NCBI GenBank assembly: GCA_020137815.1
Contig: CM035350.1
Coordinates: 7,687,524 to 7,751,523 of the forward strand
Length of the DNA stretch: 64,000 bases
Origin: Hormiphora californensis
Taxonomy: Eukaryota > Ctenophora > Tentaculata > Cydippida > Pleurobrachiidae
Direction of reading: 5' to 3'
This document shows positions 42,096-54,200 of the stretch, piece by piece. How positions within the stretch are numbered: position 1 is the stretch's first letter; the number at the start of each line of letters is the position of its first letter. A program made the position numbers and the translations under genes. The notes under the pieces were generated by a model, which saw only the letters and a program-made list of their open reading frames with translations, was not told the DNA's origin and ran no database searches.

Positions 42096-43661
42096 GTGAG
42101 TGATGAGGATCTCACTGCCATTATTACGTCGATGAGCAAGAAGCACTGTGATCTTGATCCGATCCCTACTCGAACTCTGGTTGGACTCTTACCGCAACTG
42201 TTACCTATTATATCTGACATTGTCAATGGAAGCCTTCAAGAGGGAAGATTCCCTGAAATGCTGAAACAATCCCTGGTTAGGCCATCTTTCAAGAAAAAGG
42301 ACAGTCCCGAGGATATGAAGAATTACCGTCCTGTTTCTAATTTATCATTCATCTCGAAGATCATCGAGAAATGTGCGGCGGCCCAATTAACTGAGCATCT
42401 GGAGGAGAATAATTTGTTTCCAGGAGTGCAATCAGCTTACAGAACACATCACAGCACTGAGACCACTCTTGTGAAGGTGGTCAACGATCTCCTACTCATC
42501 ACTGACGAGAAATCCAAGGCAATCCTAGTACTTTTAGACTTGAGCGCTGCTTTCGATACCATCAATCACAAGATACTACTGGGGAAGCTGAAAAGGAACT
42601 ATGGTGTGACCGGGACTGCTCTCTCCTGGTTTGAGTCCTACCTGACGGACAGAAAGGCCTCGGTGAAAGTTGGAAACTCGACCTCATCGCCAGTGGCTAT
42701 AACCATCGGTGTTCCTCAAGGATCCATCTTAGGGCCCCTGTTGTTCGTTCTCTATACCAAAGAACTTGAGAGTATCGCTAAGCACTATGGTTTACTAGTA
42801 GAGCTGTATGCTGACGATACGCAGCTCTATGTTTCATTTACCAACAACAAACTGGTTGACTTGGAAAAGACACTTCAGGAATGTCTCAACCATATCAAGG
42901 TGTGGATGGCAGACAACTTTCTTCGACTAAATCCTTCGAAAACTGAATTCATCGTTCTTAGAAACAAACACGACAAAGAAGCGAATCCAGAAGCTATAAA
43001 AGCACTAGACGACCAAGATCCATCTGTTCCAGCCCCACTAGTGCGAAACCTTGGTGTTTTCCTTGATTCGGAGCTTTCACTAACTGGAAACGTTTCAAAA
43101 ACGGTAAGAGCATGCAATCTGTGTCTCCTGAATCTTTGGAAGATAGGGAATACACTAACTATCGATCTCAAAGTGAAGCTAGTCAACACCCTTGTACATA
43201 GTAGGCTTGATTACTGCAATAGTCTACTTGCTGGAGCATCTGCCAAAGACCTCGGGAGGTTACAAAAGGTTCAAAACGCTGCCACAAGATTCATCACAGG
43301 ACGCCGATCTCTTCATAGCACATCAGACATTCGAAGACAGCTTCATTTTCTACCGGTTAAGGAAAGAATTAACTACAAGCTATGCTTATTGACCTACAAA
43401 GCCCTAAACGGTCTAGCACCGACGTATCTTTCTGAACGGGTACAACGTCGGAAGCACAAGCTGAAGAATCTCCGGCGTGATATGGACATAACATATCTTG
43501 AAAGGAAATACACCCGTTATTGCTCGAGCAAAGGAGCCTTTAGTGTCGCTGCACCAGCAGTGTGGAACGACCTGCCGAAACTTCTACGTGAAAATACATC
43601 TGTCCTATCCTTTAAAGCCAACCTAAAGACTCACTTCTTCAAAAAAGCCTACAAATGTTGA
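42096..43661 (+). CDS. Reverse transcriptase of the non-LTR element
   Basis: A 521-residue intact frame, the C-terminal part of ORF2. Reverse transcriptase landmarks are present: VRPSFKKKDSPEDMKNYRPVS, LLDLSAAFDTINH, GVPQGSILGPLLF and the active site YADDTQLY, followed by the thumb and a C-terminal DYCNSLLAG and FSVAAPAVWNDLP region typical of CR1/Jockey-clade elements. Such enzymes copy element RNA at a nicked target. The first ATG in this frame is not the true start: coding sequence continues upstream across insertion points. An intact RT suggests fairly recent activity before the nested insertions. There is no link to neighbouring genes. Confidence 0.93.
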   Translation: MSDEDLTAIITSMSKKHCDLDPIPTRTLVGLLPQLLPIISDIVNGSLQEGRFPEMLKQSLVRPSFKKKDSPEDMKNYRPVSNLSFISKIIEKCAAAQLTEHLEENNLFPGVQSAYRTHHSTETTLVKVVNDLLLITDEKSKAILVLLDLSAAFDTINHKILLGKLKRNYGVTGTALSWFESYLTDRKASVKVGNSTSSPVAITIGVPQGSILGPLLFVLYTKELESIAKHYGLLVELYADDTQLYVSFTNNKLVDLEKTLQECLNHIKVWMADNFLRLNPSKTEFIVLRNKHDKEANPEAIKALDDQDPSVPAPLVRNLGVFLDSELSLTGNVSKTVRACNLCLLNLWKIGNTLTIDLKVKLVNTLVHSRLDYCNSLLAGASAKDLGRLQKVQNAATRFITGRRSLHSTSDIRRQLHFLPVKERINYKLCLLTYKALNGLAPTYLSERVQRRKHKLKNLRRDMDITYLERKYTRYCSSKGAFSVAAPAVWNDLPKLLRENTSVLSFKANLKTHFFKKAYKC

Positions 43662-44491
43662 AGGACCCATTTCCGGTATTAAACATGATGGACAATTGTG
43701 ACAGAGTGATGTGTATGAGTATATGTAACGTGTGTAGCGTGAACTAAGTGAAGCTGGAATGGTCAGTATTTACTTTTTCCTCTCTTTCCTCTATCCTCTA
43801 AACTGACCCTTACTGCTAATGATTGGTTTGTTTATTTCGTAACATTTGATATCAAAAGGGGAAAAAAAAAGAAAAAAAAAAAAAAAAAAAAAAAAGGACA
43901 ACAACAAAAAAGCGAGAAAAACGTGTGAATATAAAAAACATCCCAAAAAAAAAAAAAAAAAAAAGTTGTTCTAAAAAAGAAAAAGAAAAAGAGAGCTTGC
44001 GAGAAAATAGAATGATATGTGAGGACTTGTAAGTGTTAAAGCAGTCGGCAAGTGGCTTCTACTACTCCAAATTGGTCAGCTGAATTACTGGAAATTGGAA
44101 ATGCTACATGATACATCTTCTTTGAGTATTCTATGTGCAACTAAGCACACAGGTTTCAGTATAGGTATCCTAGTATCAGTATCCCCGATAGGGGCGGTCT
44201 TCAATTTGCTTCTTTTGGATCTTTTAGATCCTTGATTATCATGTGCACTACTGCATTTTCTGCAGTGATAGGATCTCCTAAATTATTTTCTCAATCTTCC
44301 AAATATATTAACAAAACATCTTTCAGAACATAAGAAAAATCATAATCTTGTAGTAAAACTAGCCGCTTTTGGAGCGAGGGCTGTTGGGGATGAAAGAGGA
44401 TGGAATGATGAATTTTTCTTCTTCCAACAGCAGAACTTGTGCTGAACCGTAAAACGGACAGTTAAAGAGCGGACTATAAATGTTTATTTTG
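43662..44491 (+). other. 3' untranslated part of the LINE
   Basis: Contains two A-rich blocks (43860-44000) and AT-rich sequence without open frames, ending at the TATTG repeats. Confidence 0.6.
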
Positions 44492-44517
44492 TATTGTATT
44501 GTATTGTATTGTAAAGT

Positions 44518-44610
44518 TCAAGAGCGCACCACATCCAAGAGCGCTCCACATCCTAGAGCGCACCCCATCCAAAAGATACCTAATCCAAGAGCGCACCACA
44601 TCCAGAAGAG
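44518..44610. repeat. About 18-bp tandem repeat
   Basis: Four to five imperfect copies of a CCAAGAGCGCACCACAT unit directly after the LINE tail. Confidence 0.75.
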
Positions 44611-44705
44611 AGCTCCCATCCTGTTCTGATTCGCTAAGTCGTTTATCGCATGTAACAACTCACAATATGATCAATGATCACTTCGCTAATGACTAATCGC
44701 TTTGC

Positions 44706-44739
44706 CTTCCTTCGCCTCTAGGCCTAGAGGCGAAGGAAG
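44706..44739. repeat. 34-bp perfect palindrome
   Basis: Two 17-base arms without spacer, centred on CTAGGCCTAG. It lies in the 5' flank of the acyl-CoA dehydrogenase gene. Confidence 0.9.
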
Positions 44740-44822
44740 CTAGCTGTCCTTTCTTGTGTCTCCTGACAGCCTTGTTTACAAGCCACTGGAGATGTTAATT
44801 TCCATTTAGATGATTCCATTGG

Positions 44823-47566
44823 ATGATGATATGCAGAAAGACGCTAATTAGAATCTTCACGAGAAGAATTCACTATGTAACAGCACCAAAGGTAACTGAA
44901 ACAATTCATGCTTTATCATTCACATGATTTGAGCGCCTAATTTGTAATAATTCAATAAAATTTATTTTTATATAACCTATTTTTTTGTTATTTACCCTCT
45001 TTGCACTTTGTAGATCCCAGAGAATGCATATCTCGAGGACACCCTTCTGCCGAGGCTTGTAACAGAAGTATATAAACAAAGAGGGGAGTGTGACAAAGAT
45101 GTACAGGGAGATCTCAGTAGATTTGGTGGGAGATACAGGGAGCTAAACTCACTCGCTCTACAATGCGAGGCAAATCCTCCAAAACTACAACGGTGAGTGT
45201 TGCAATACTCACCAATATATTGGTCGCTATCTGCCCCTTTTTAGTGCATGAACCAAACATGAACCAAACATTAACCTCGGTTGAGTATTGTGGTATTCAT
45301 GATATATCCTGTTTAAGTTACACAGGATAGATTTTATAACAGTTTATTACACTGTAATTATACAACTTTTATTCAAGGTTGGACGGATGGGGAGGCAGGG
45401 TGGATGATATCACAACGTGTACAGAGTGGAAGATCCTTCACGGCATCGCAAGCAAGGAAGGGATAGTGGCCATCGGACATGAAGATAAGGTATAGCTACC
45501 AATAATAACAAGGTTTTTATTGTAGTAAATGTTTGTCAACATTAACATTTCATCTCAGGCTCTACGGGAGGTTTGGCAAAGTGTGAAACTAATTCTGTTT
45601 GGTGGCGTTAGTGGTATGGTATCCTGTCCTCTTGCTATGACAGACGGTGCAGCTACTACTCTAACCTCTCTTCTCAATACCTCCTCCATATCCTCTGAGC
45701 AGTGGAGGGAGACTCTCACCACCACTCTCACCCACCTTACCAGCCGAGATCCGAGTCAATTTTGGACATCTGGACAGTGGATGACTGAGAGGTCGGGTGG
45801 ATCAGATGTTACCCGGGCAACGGAGACTACAGCACACCTGGGAGAGGACGGTGTGTATCGGTTATATGGGAACAAGTTTTATACATCTGCCATTGATTGT
45901 AGAGTGTCCCTGGCCCTGGCAAGGAATGAAGAGAACCTGTCACTGTTTCTTGTTAACCTTCCCAAGGGTAAGATGTTAGCAAATAACTCTATAACCCGGG
46001 TTTAAATTTCAATATTTAGAATTTTATTTTGCACACACTATAACAATTGTATTTTAATCGTCATTTCACTATTTCAGTGTTTGATGGAACGATTGAAGTT
46101 GAGAAATTGAAGAACAAGATGGGAACAAGACAACTTCCTACAGCTGAACTCTCTTTAAAGGGACTTCCTGGAATTTTATTGGCTGAGAAGGGAATATCCA
46201 ACATTATACCAATGCTTCAGGTACATTCAGCTTGATATTAGTAATTGTATCTTTGTATCATCCATGGTTATTGGTTGGTTAGTTAAAGTGACTCCCTATT
46301 ACCCACCACTAGACTATTCCTCCCTCCCAAAACCCTCAGGTGACTCGTCTGTACAATGCTCTAACCGCAGCGTCCTATCTTCGTCATATAACTATTCTGG
46401 CAAGGGATTTCGCTACGAAAAGATCTGCCTTTGGACATACCATCTCCTCTTTGTCCCTCCATAGAACAAGTCTGGCACGGCTAGAAGCCTTCTCGAGAGC
46501 TCTTACTCTTCAAAGTGTAGATTTAGCACTGGTCCTCAATAGTGAGGTGAGTTGTTGTCACTACAAACATACGAACCTTACTCATATTCCTCGATATTAT
46601 TATATGCAGATGATTGCAAATTCCCCTTCATCCCCCCATGATAGTATTATCCACTACAATTTCAGGAGACGCCATCTCTATCCCGGTCGGTGTCCCGTGT
46701 TTTATCTGCAGTGGTCAAGGTACACACGGCCCAGGTGGCTGTCACATCTGTCAGGGAGGGACTGGAATGTTTTGGTGGGGCCGGGTACATGGAGGTACGT
46801 GCCTCACTCTCAGTCTTGTTGTTTTACACTCTGTTTCTCTTCGACTACAACCAATTTTAAACTCAGTTCCCCTCTCTTCCACTTGTAATTTATCCCTCTC
46901 CCCCAATATTATTACCCCCCCCCCCCCCCCCAGGATACCGGACTGCCTGGTATATTCAGGGACACATGTGTTCTCCCCGTCTGGGAGGGTACACCTGACG
47001 TCCTATCGGCTGAAACTGCCCGGGCTCTGTCACGGGGTAATGCCAGGACAGACATACTCCGATATCTTCGAGAACTAGCAACTGGGTGGTGCGGAATGGG
47101 TGGTTATCAGCCCCGCGAAGATGTAAAGCTATGTCCACAAATCGAGGTAATATTATTAGCTAATTCAGGGCCGCCTTTTCCTTGATTCCGAAACCAACTC
47201 CCCCACTTTATATTGTCCAAATTAAAAGATGCTCTATTAGTTTACTTTTCACCATAATCATAACCATAACTACCAACATAAACATAAATGTTAAAGATTA
47301 ACAACCTTCCATTATTTCAGCCGGCCCTGACAGAATTCAACATCTACCTAAACCAACTGGAACTCGCAATGGAGCAATCTGAACAACATCTGGGAAGGAA
47401 CATGACCCTGGCCCTGGGGTCAGCCCACGCAGCTGCTGTCCTGATCAACTTCGCTAACACCACGTGTAATCCTTCTGACGTGGCAGCTGCACGTGCATGG
47501 TGTGAACTTGGACTTGTGCCCATTTCCAGACTCGATGTTAATGATGTTAATGTTTTGTTAGGATGA
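44823..47566 (+). CDS. AidB/ACDH-11-like acyl-CoA dehydrogenase, probably mitochondrial
   Basis: Exons: 44823-44891, 45014-45192, 45378-45489, 45559-45967, 46078-46220, 46340-46546, 46666-46794, 46934-47146 and 47321-47566 (TGA); phases agree. Exon 1 encodes an Arg-rich amphipathic leader (MMICRKTLIRIFTRR), a likely mitochondrial presequence. Family motifs: NPPKLQRLDGWGGRVD, CPLAMTDGAATTL, GQWMTERSGGSDVT, YRLYGNKFYTSAID, EVEKLKNKMGTR, GLECFGGAGYME and DTGLPGIFRDTCVLPVWEGT. The WEGT motif near the end is where this family has its catalytic-base region. AidB and worm ACDH-11 bind FAD and long acyl chains. About 565 residues, normal for the family. The acceptor CCATTTAG lies 13 bases before the ATG. 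The gene is intact. Confidence 0.92.
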
Positions 47567-48223
47567 TAAAAAGGGATAAATTGAGAGTATGAACTGCTTT
47601 GTACAAATACAATGAGTGTGTTTTGTATGTGTTTTGATTTGTTGGGGATTTGCCCTACTTGTTACAGTTTGTGAGTTTATCTTGTCGAAGCAACAGGAAA
47701 AGTAAACAGACGTCACTTAATGAGGAGGTGTATGCGGTCAACGCATAGCAAAACATAAAATCAAAATGTAGCACAGTTCACTATCGAGATTTCCATTTCT
47801 CAAGTCTGCAGGAAACCATTAGAAAACCTAATCTAAATACTCAGGTACACATGTGTAAAGATGTTCATAACCAGCATGAACTATAAATAACATTGTACCA
47901 TAAACCTGGTAGTATTTCACTTTCTCACACCCTCTTATTTGATTGTCTCTCTCGTCTAGACCCTTCCCTCGCAAGGAAGGGTCTTGTGTAAACTAAACAC
48001 TTCTCTGAGTCCTTTTCTCTAATTTCATGAGTCTTTTTGCCTGGCTTGAATGAGCTCTTTCTCTCTCTCTCTCGAAGTAAAAAGTAGGGATCTTCAACCG
48101 ATGTAGGATACTAGATATGACACCAAAATCGTCTGAAGGAATGGAGGGGTTAGTAAAAGTCTGGAAACACTCGGTATCACCATTAAAATATATTTTCCTT
48201 TCTCTCCAGTGTTCCCTACTTAC
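47567..48223. other. Convergent 3' region, probably with the last ferlin exon
   Basis: Between the dehydrogenase stop and ferlin exon 31. A possible short terminal ferlin exon follows a CAG acceptor near 47898 on the - strand, but frame and end are not settled. No other gene. Confidence 0.4.
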
Positions 48224-51200
48224 AGGTAGATTATAGATGATTGAGAAGGAGACTAATCCTACTAACTGAAGGATACCGGCGATAATGAGTTTTGGTTTGT
48301 TAGGTGATTTCCAGAAGAATTTAGCGGTAGCAACCTTGGCATCAATCTCTTTCATTTCCGTAGAAATTCGGCTGAAGGAAAGAGTGGAATATTGTTAGTT
48401 GAAATTGAGTTACATGCAATTAGTTAAATTGGTTAACTGGTGTAATAAACACAACTATCACACAACTATGTAAACTCACATGGGTTCATCAATGAAGGGG
48501 TTATCATTTGGATCTGACCGACCATATCCAGCAGGTCTCTTTTCAGCCTGGGGGATAGTCATCACTTCCAGCTCGGCTTTTATCTTTCCCGTTTTGTACA
48601 GGAAACCATCAATTTTCTTGTACATAGGCCACCATCCCTGAGATTTTTTCTTTTTGAACAGATTCAGATAGGTAATGACGGGAGGTCGAGGTGGTTCTTC
48701 CTCTTCTTCTTCTTCTTCCTCAGGATTCTATTAGGGAGAAATAATTTAAGAGAGTTTCATTGTTATTGGGGCCAGTTGATAAAATAAGGTGCCAGATAAA
48801 ACACAGCTAATTATTACCGATGGAGGTGGAGGAGGTGGGGGCTCTTCATATCCAGGAATCATTTCCATCCAGGTCCATTCTTCCTTAGCCATTCCCCTGG
48901 GCAGGTAGGTCATATCCAGGTGAAGGAAGGCATATGGTTCTGGAGCTACAGAGGGGTCCCCATCACACACACTGATCGTCAGGATAGGATCCAACATTTG
49001 GTCTTCAATCTGTAGGGTATTATATACTATATATACTATATATACTATTAGATAGTAGTGGTACTAAAGCTGAAGTCTAAAGGATTGTTTCTATTCGGTT
49101 TGAGTACTATATAAGTGATTGTGAAACAGTAGTATTGAGTACTTATGTGCCTCGCCCGGCTAATCTAGTGAATCTCCTTGCTGTACAGCTTGTTAAACAA
49201 GGAAGTGAAACTAGAGGGTTCTGTACAGAGTTTCTCTTTACTATTCACATCATTTATGCATTCTAAAAATATGGTTATATACATGGTATTATAATACATG
49301 GTTACATTCAAAATCAGCAGATTTTAATGGGAAGCACTGGAAAATATTTCAATCTTTACCTCCCCCGGAATCACTCGCTTTCTGTCCAAGAATGCGTAAC
49401 CGAATTGGAATTTGAAACGCCAGTTGAACGCACCAGTTCCATTTACAGCCCTAGTATGGATCTCCGAAACCTGGGCCTCTGGATCACCCGCAAATTGCCT
49501 GGAAAATGGAACAAATTGCACATTGCAAGAGATGAAATAAGGAACTGATGTGAGATATTTTAATACTACAAGGCAACTAACGCTTTGATCAGGAGGTCGT
49601 GAAGAGTATCATCGTCAGGTTTCTCTGGAGGGACCTCCTCGATAGTTTCAACATCAGTAACATCAAATACAATCAATCGGAGCTCCATGTCAACAGGAAT
49701 GGGCGGGTCCACATTCATTGGTTCCGGGGGACTCTCCATAAAGGGAAATATGTCCGTGAACATGAGAATTTTACCCTGAGGTACACCTGTAACACAGTTT
49801 CAACTTATCCTTCGTACAGGTACCCCTTTTTGATCTTGCTATGCTTGGAGGTACATAGCATGTGTACGGGGGGAAATGATTTCCAACTGTCTCTGATCAC
49901 TCACTTCTGAAATTCTACATCACTCACTTCTGAAATTCTACATTGAAATTCAGTTCAAGTGATTCAAATAAGATGTTATGTAAGAGATAAATATATTTAT
50001 TTTAACTCTTTGAAGGTTATGAAGTTGAATAGGGTAAAGACAGTTTGAGAAAATATATGAGATGACATTGATGTCATAATTTATTATTATTATTATTATC
50101 AATCATTTACCTGGCATAACTGGGTTGATAAGCTTTCTCTTCTCAGCGTAATCTCTGACCAGACCTAGCTCGAGCAGTACGTAGAGGGCAGTTCGTTCTT
50201 TCAGTGGCCCCCAAATTGCAGTGTCTTCAAAGTTCTCTTTGTGCTTTTCTGAGTGACAGATTTTACTATTTAGTGGTCATTGGTCACAGTTCATGTCAAC
50301 AATATTTTCATATAGACTCAATTCCCGTTCAATTTCATGTGTGTAAAATGTACATAGTCATTAGTGAGCGACTTACCAAATTCAGTGATGGTATAAATTT
50401 CATCGTTAATTGCACAGTTAGTTCCATCACTTGCATAAGTTGGCAGGGATATACAGTTGGCGATGCAGAATTCATCAAGAATCTGGCTAGGCAACATGAA
50501 ATCTCTCCATTTGTGGGGGCCAGATATCATATATCGTTCAGTTAAACCACAAATGGGCCTCTTGATGGATAGGAACCTGTCCTCAAGATCTAGCTTTGTC
50601 TCCCCGATCAGGGCATCTCGACCCTCCTCTGTGGATTCAAAATCAATAATCCCAACTTTTAGTTGCGGGTTATTCGGAATCAGCGTGTCCATATTGTAAA
50701 TCCTGAGGGGGGGAGGGGCAATTCAGATGAGTATAGATATTCTCCTAGTGCCTGGGCAAGCCGAAGTATTATAGATGGGGTAGTGTGTTAGGTGATAGTA
50801 TAACTTACTTGCAGAACCTTGGATGTCTATTCTTTCTAATGAGACTGGTAGTATCTGAGATTGTTTTGGGTCCCAGAGTCACTTCAATATATGGATCACA
50901 TGTCTTGTCTTTTACTCGGGATGGTGTTGCTAAATACATTGCCTGTAGAGCATACAGACGCACAAAGATCTTGATACTTCCTGCAGTGGGTACAGAAGCG
51001 TAGATAAGATCTCTATCTCCCTCACCATCGTCTGATAACTCGTAGATACGGAAAGACCCCTGAGGGAAGGAGACATCTAGATTGTGATGGAGATATGGGG
51101 TTCAGTATGTTTCTTGCTACCTCTCATAGTTCAGCTGGGACACTGGGAGACCAGTGGGAAAGTGTTATGTTTCTAATTCCAGCGACACTGTGTATCTGTG

Positions 51201-54200
51201 GGTATAACTTAGCGCGCGCAGTACTGCTTATAATGAAAGCTCACTATTTCAGCACATCGTGGGAAATGCGGCGCGGCGTGGGAGTCGTTTTGAGGGCAAG
51301 AACGGCACCTCTACTTCTAGAGCTGTTCATGATAACCTATTTCGCAAGCCGTGTTTCAAACACATACCTTATATTGCCCTGTATGTGGATCCTTCTCATC
51401 ATCCTCATCTTCATCTGGCCCTCCGCCAAGTTTGGGTGTTCGTATCATGTTGAACTAATGAGGGAGGGATGGGATTTAGTCTAATGAACATTAAACATGG
51501 AAGGGATTCAGCCCATGCAACCCTACAACAAAGATACCTGTTGAATTGAGTCACTAAAGTTGTTAAAGTACAGCTCGATCTCCTTCTCATACACAACAAG
51601 GAGAGGTAGCTCGTGTTTTCTCATCGTTTTGTAGATAAGACGGTTGCCCTGCATGGCGAAGTACCTGCTCCACCAGTACATGGATAGGAACTCCCAATCA
51701 TCACTTTCATCTATCACGGGTATGGGACCCGGCTAGGGAAATGGGCTGTTAGACTTTGGTTGTTGATTACAATTGGGTGTATCATCATCAAGCACACATC
51801 CCGGAGAGGGGAGGACAATGATTCGTGAGCTGTATGGCGGCGCCATACCCCATTTGATTCGTGAGACAAATATGCAATATGCATACAATGGGACTCCATT
51901 GCACCTAACAGGGTGCAGAAGTGGAACTGCAGTCGGTACTTGAATTGTTCACACGGAGCACGGACACAGTGTCAAGCGACTCACCGGTGGTTTGACCTTC
52001 TTTTTAGCCCAGCAACAACAATTACAACATCCCTCGTCCTCCTCTTCCTCTATCACTATCACTGTCTCTGTCTCGGTAACTGATATCGTCTCCTCTTGCT
52101 CGGGGGTACCTGAGAAGATATACTCACCCCCATTACTTTCTGTCTGGTTGTATTGTGCCAGACTCTGAGACTCCGATTTGATTCTCAGATGGGGTCCGCA
52201 GCGCAAGACAGATAACTTTGTACCAAGTGTTATACTATTTGACAATGGTCGGCCTCCTTGAGAAACTGAGTAGCTTGAAACTAACCGTATGAGTCCTCAT
52301 TAGTAGAACTTCCTTCTGCCTCTGCTGCGGCGAGTCTCTTCTTTAGATACTCGGGATCGAATTGGGAGAAGGATTTGAGGATGTATTTACCCACAAGGGG
52401 TGTGAAACCGTTAGGTCGCTGGTCCAACAATCGAATGTTGATGGGAGGCTTGTAGGTGAACCCTTGTGGTAACAACTAGTGGGATAATTGTGTTATGGGG
52501 GAAGTAGAGCCCTATGGTTTTTGCAACCGCATGGTTGTGGAAGAGCTTGTTCAGATTCTTCTTTTTTCTCGCTACGCAGAGAATGGCTGGTTACAGCACG
52601 TCAAGAGATACAAGGTGGGCCACGGATTGTTGGTAAGGGTTAGCGAGTTGTCCCGTCAAAACGGCGATAGTTGCGAGAATAAAAATCATGGGAGCACTCT
52701 GGATCAATTTCTTGGTAACTTTTTCCATAATTTTTGTCAAAAATTTGAAAATTCATTTTTCATTCCTTCATTCATTTCTCGTTCATTTATGATGTGAGCA
52801 TCCTAATTTTCCATCATGGTGCTATTTTTCTTTGGCTTGAATTTATCTTTCCAATGAACACCATAAAAATGAAATTGAAGCACCAGGTCACGTTGCAGTT
52901 GAGAAAATGCTCATGCATGATTTTGGCTCTTCCTGCGACTTTCAATGAGCTGTATCACGGCTCCCTTTTGTTCAATCTTTTTCAAAATTTGGGTGAACAT
53001 TGGATAAACAAAGATCTTTGCTCACAAGAAAAATCAAGGTCAAAACTCAAAGTTCATTTTTCATTTTTGGTAGTTCATTCCACTCATTCAGGAACTAACA
53101 TCCCTAAAGTCATGAAAAGTTTTGGGTTTTGTTTGGCCTATGCTCTGCAATGCCAGAGAGGTGTAGTAGCGTGTTTCCGGGCTAGTTTTTGGGTGTCCAT
53201 GTGATCATGATGATACCTGACACCTTATTTGGGCCATAATTAAGCGATTTTCTCAAGTTGAAGCATGTGACTTGGGTTTTCTGTGATTGATATCGTGAAA
53301 CAATGTTATGGGATCCCATAGCACCCCTAAAATGATGATTAATTCAACAAAATGAGTTGATTTATGATCGAAATTGTTCGTTTAGTTGAGTTTGTCTTCG
53401 GTTTAAATCTTTTCAATAATAAATCAACTCATTTTGTTGAATTAATCATCATTTTAGGGGTGCTATGGGATCCCATAACATTGTTTCACGATATCAATCA
53501 CAGAAAACCCAAGTCACATGCTTCAACTTGAGAAAATCTCTTAATTATGGCCCAAATAAGGTGTCAGGTATCATCATGATCACATGGACACCCAAAAACT
53601 AGCCCGGAAACACGCTACTACACCTCTCTGGCATTGCAGAGCATAGGCCAAACAAAACCCAAAACTTTTCATGACTTTAGGGATGTTAGTTCCTGAATGA
53701 GTGGAATGAACTACCAAAAATGAAAAATGAACTTTGAGTTTTGACCTTGATTTTTCTTGTGAGCAAAGATCTTTGTTTATCCAATGTTCACCCAAATTCC
53801 CAGTGTCAAAGTTCGGGTATCCAGGGATCCTGGCTGCTAGTCAATTTTATCGCCAAGATATCTAGTCAATTTTCTAAAATGGGAAAATTATAGTGAGACT
53901 ATGGTATATTTACTGTTGTAGCACATAAAAAAACAAGGTAAATAGGGATGACAAACTTCAAATCACCATCTATGTATTTTCTATAATTTACAGAACATTG
54001 TTTTTCTCTGATTTTCACCAATCACCATCTCCATTCTTACATTTTCCATCAGTGGTGTAGTGGTTACACCATGGACTCTCACCCCGATCGTCTGGGTTCG
54101 AATCCGGATGGGGTGATTTGGCTTACTTTTTACTTTCATGATTTTTCTCTCTCTATATTCATTCTAGTGTGTTGTAACATGACACTGATATCATCACAAT

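Larger units (their letters stand above)
39690..44515 (+). mobile_element. Non-LTR retrotransposon (CR1/Jockey-like), 5'-truncated and interrupted by three nested insertions
   Basis: Coding pieces are 39690-39870, 40600-40704, 40998-41033 and 42046-43661. Between them sit elements at 39871-40591, 40705-40989 and 41034-42032, each bounded by an exact duplication of host sequence (8, 8 and 13 bp). When one duplicate and the insert are discounted, the reading frame passes through all three sites without a stop. The 3' region has A-rich tracts and ends in a TATTG repeat at 44492-44512. The endonuclease part is absent. Confidence 0.88.

Noticed and set aside
52794-53204. A 136-residue protein from the fold-back arm
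   Set aside because: The same frame is mirrored in the other arm, has no known domain and lies in a ferlin intron; coding is not supported.
54048-54116. Functional tRNA-Glu gene
   Set aside because: B-box and D-arm are good but acceptor and anticodon stems pair poorly, and it lies within a transposon.
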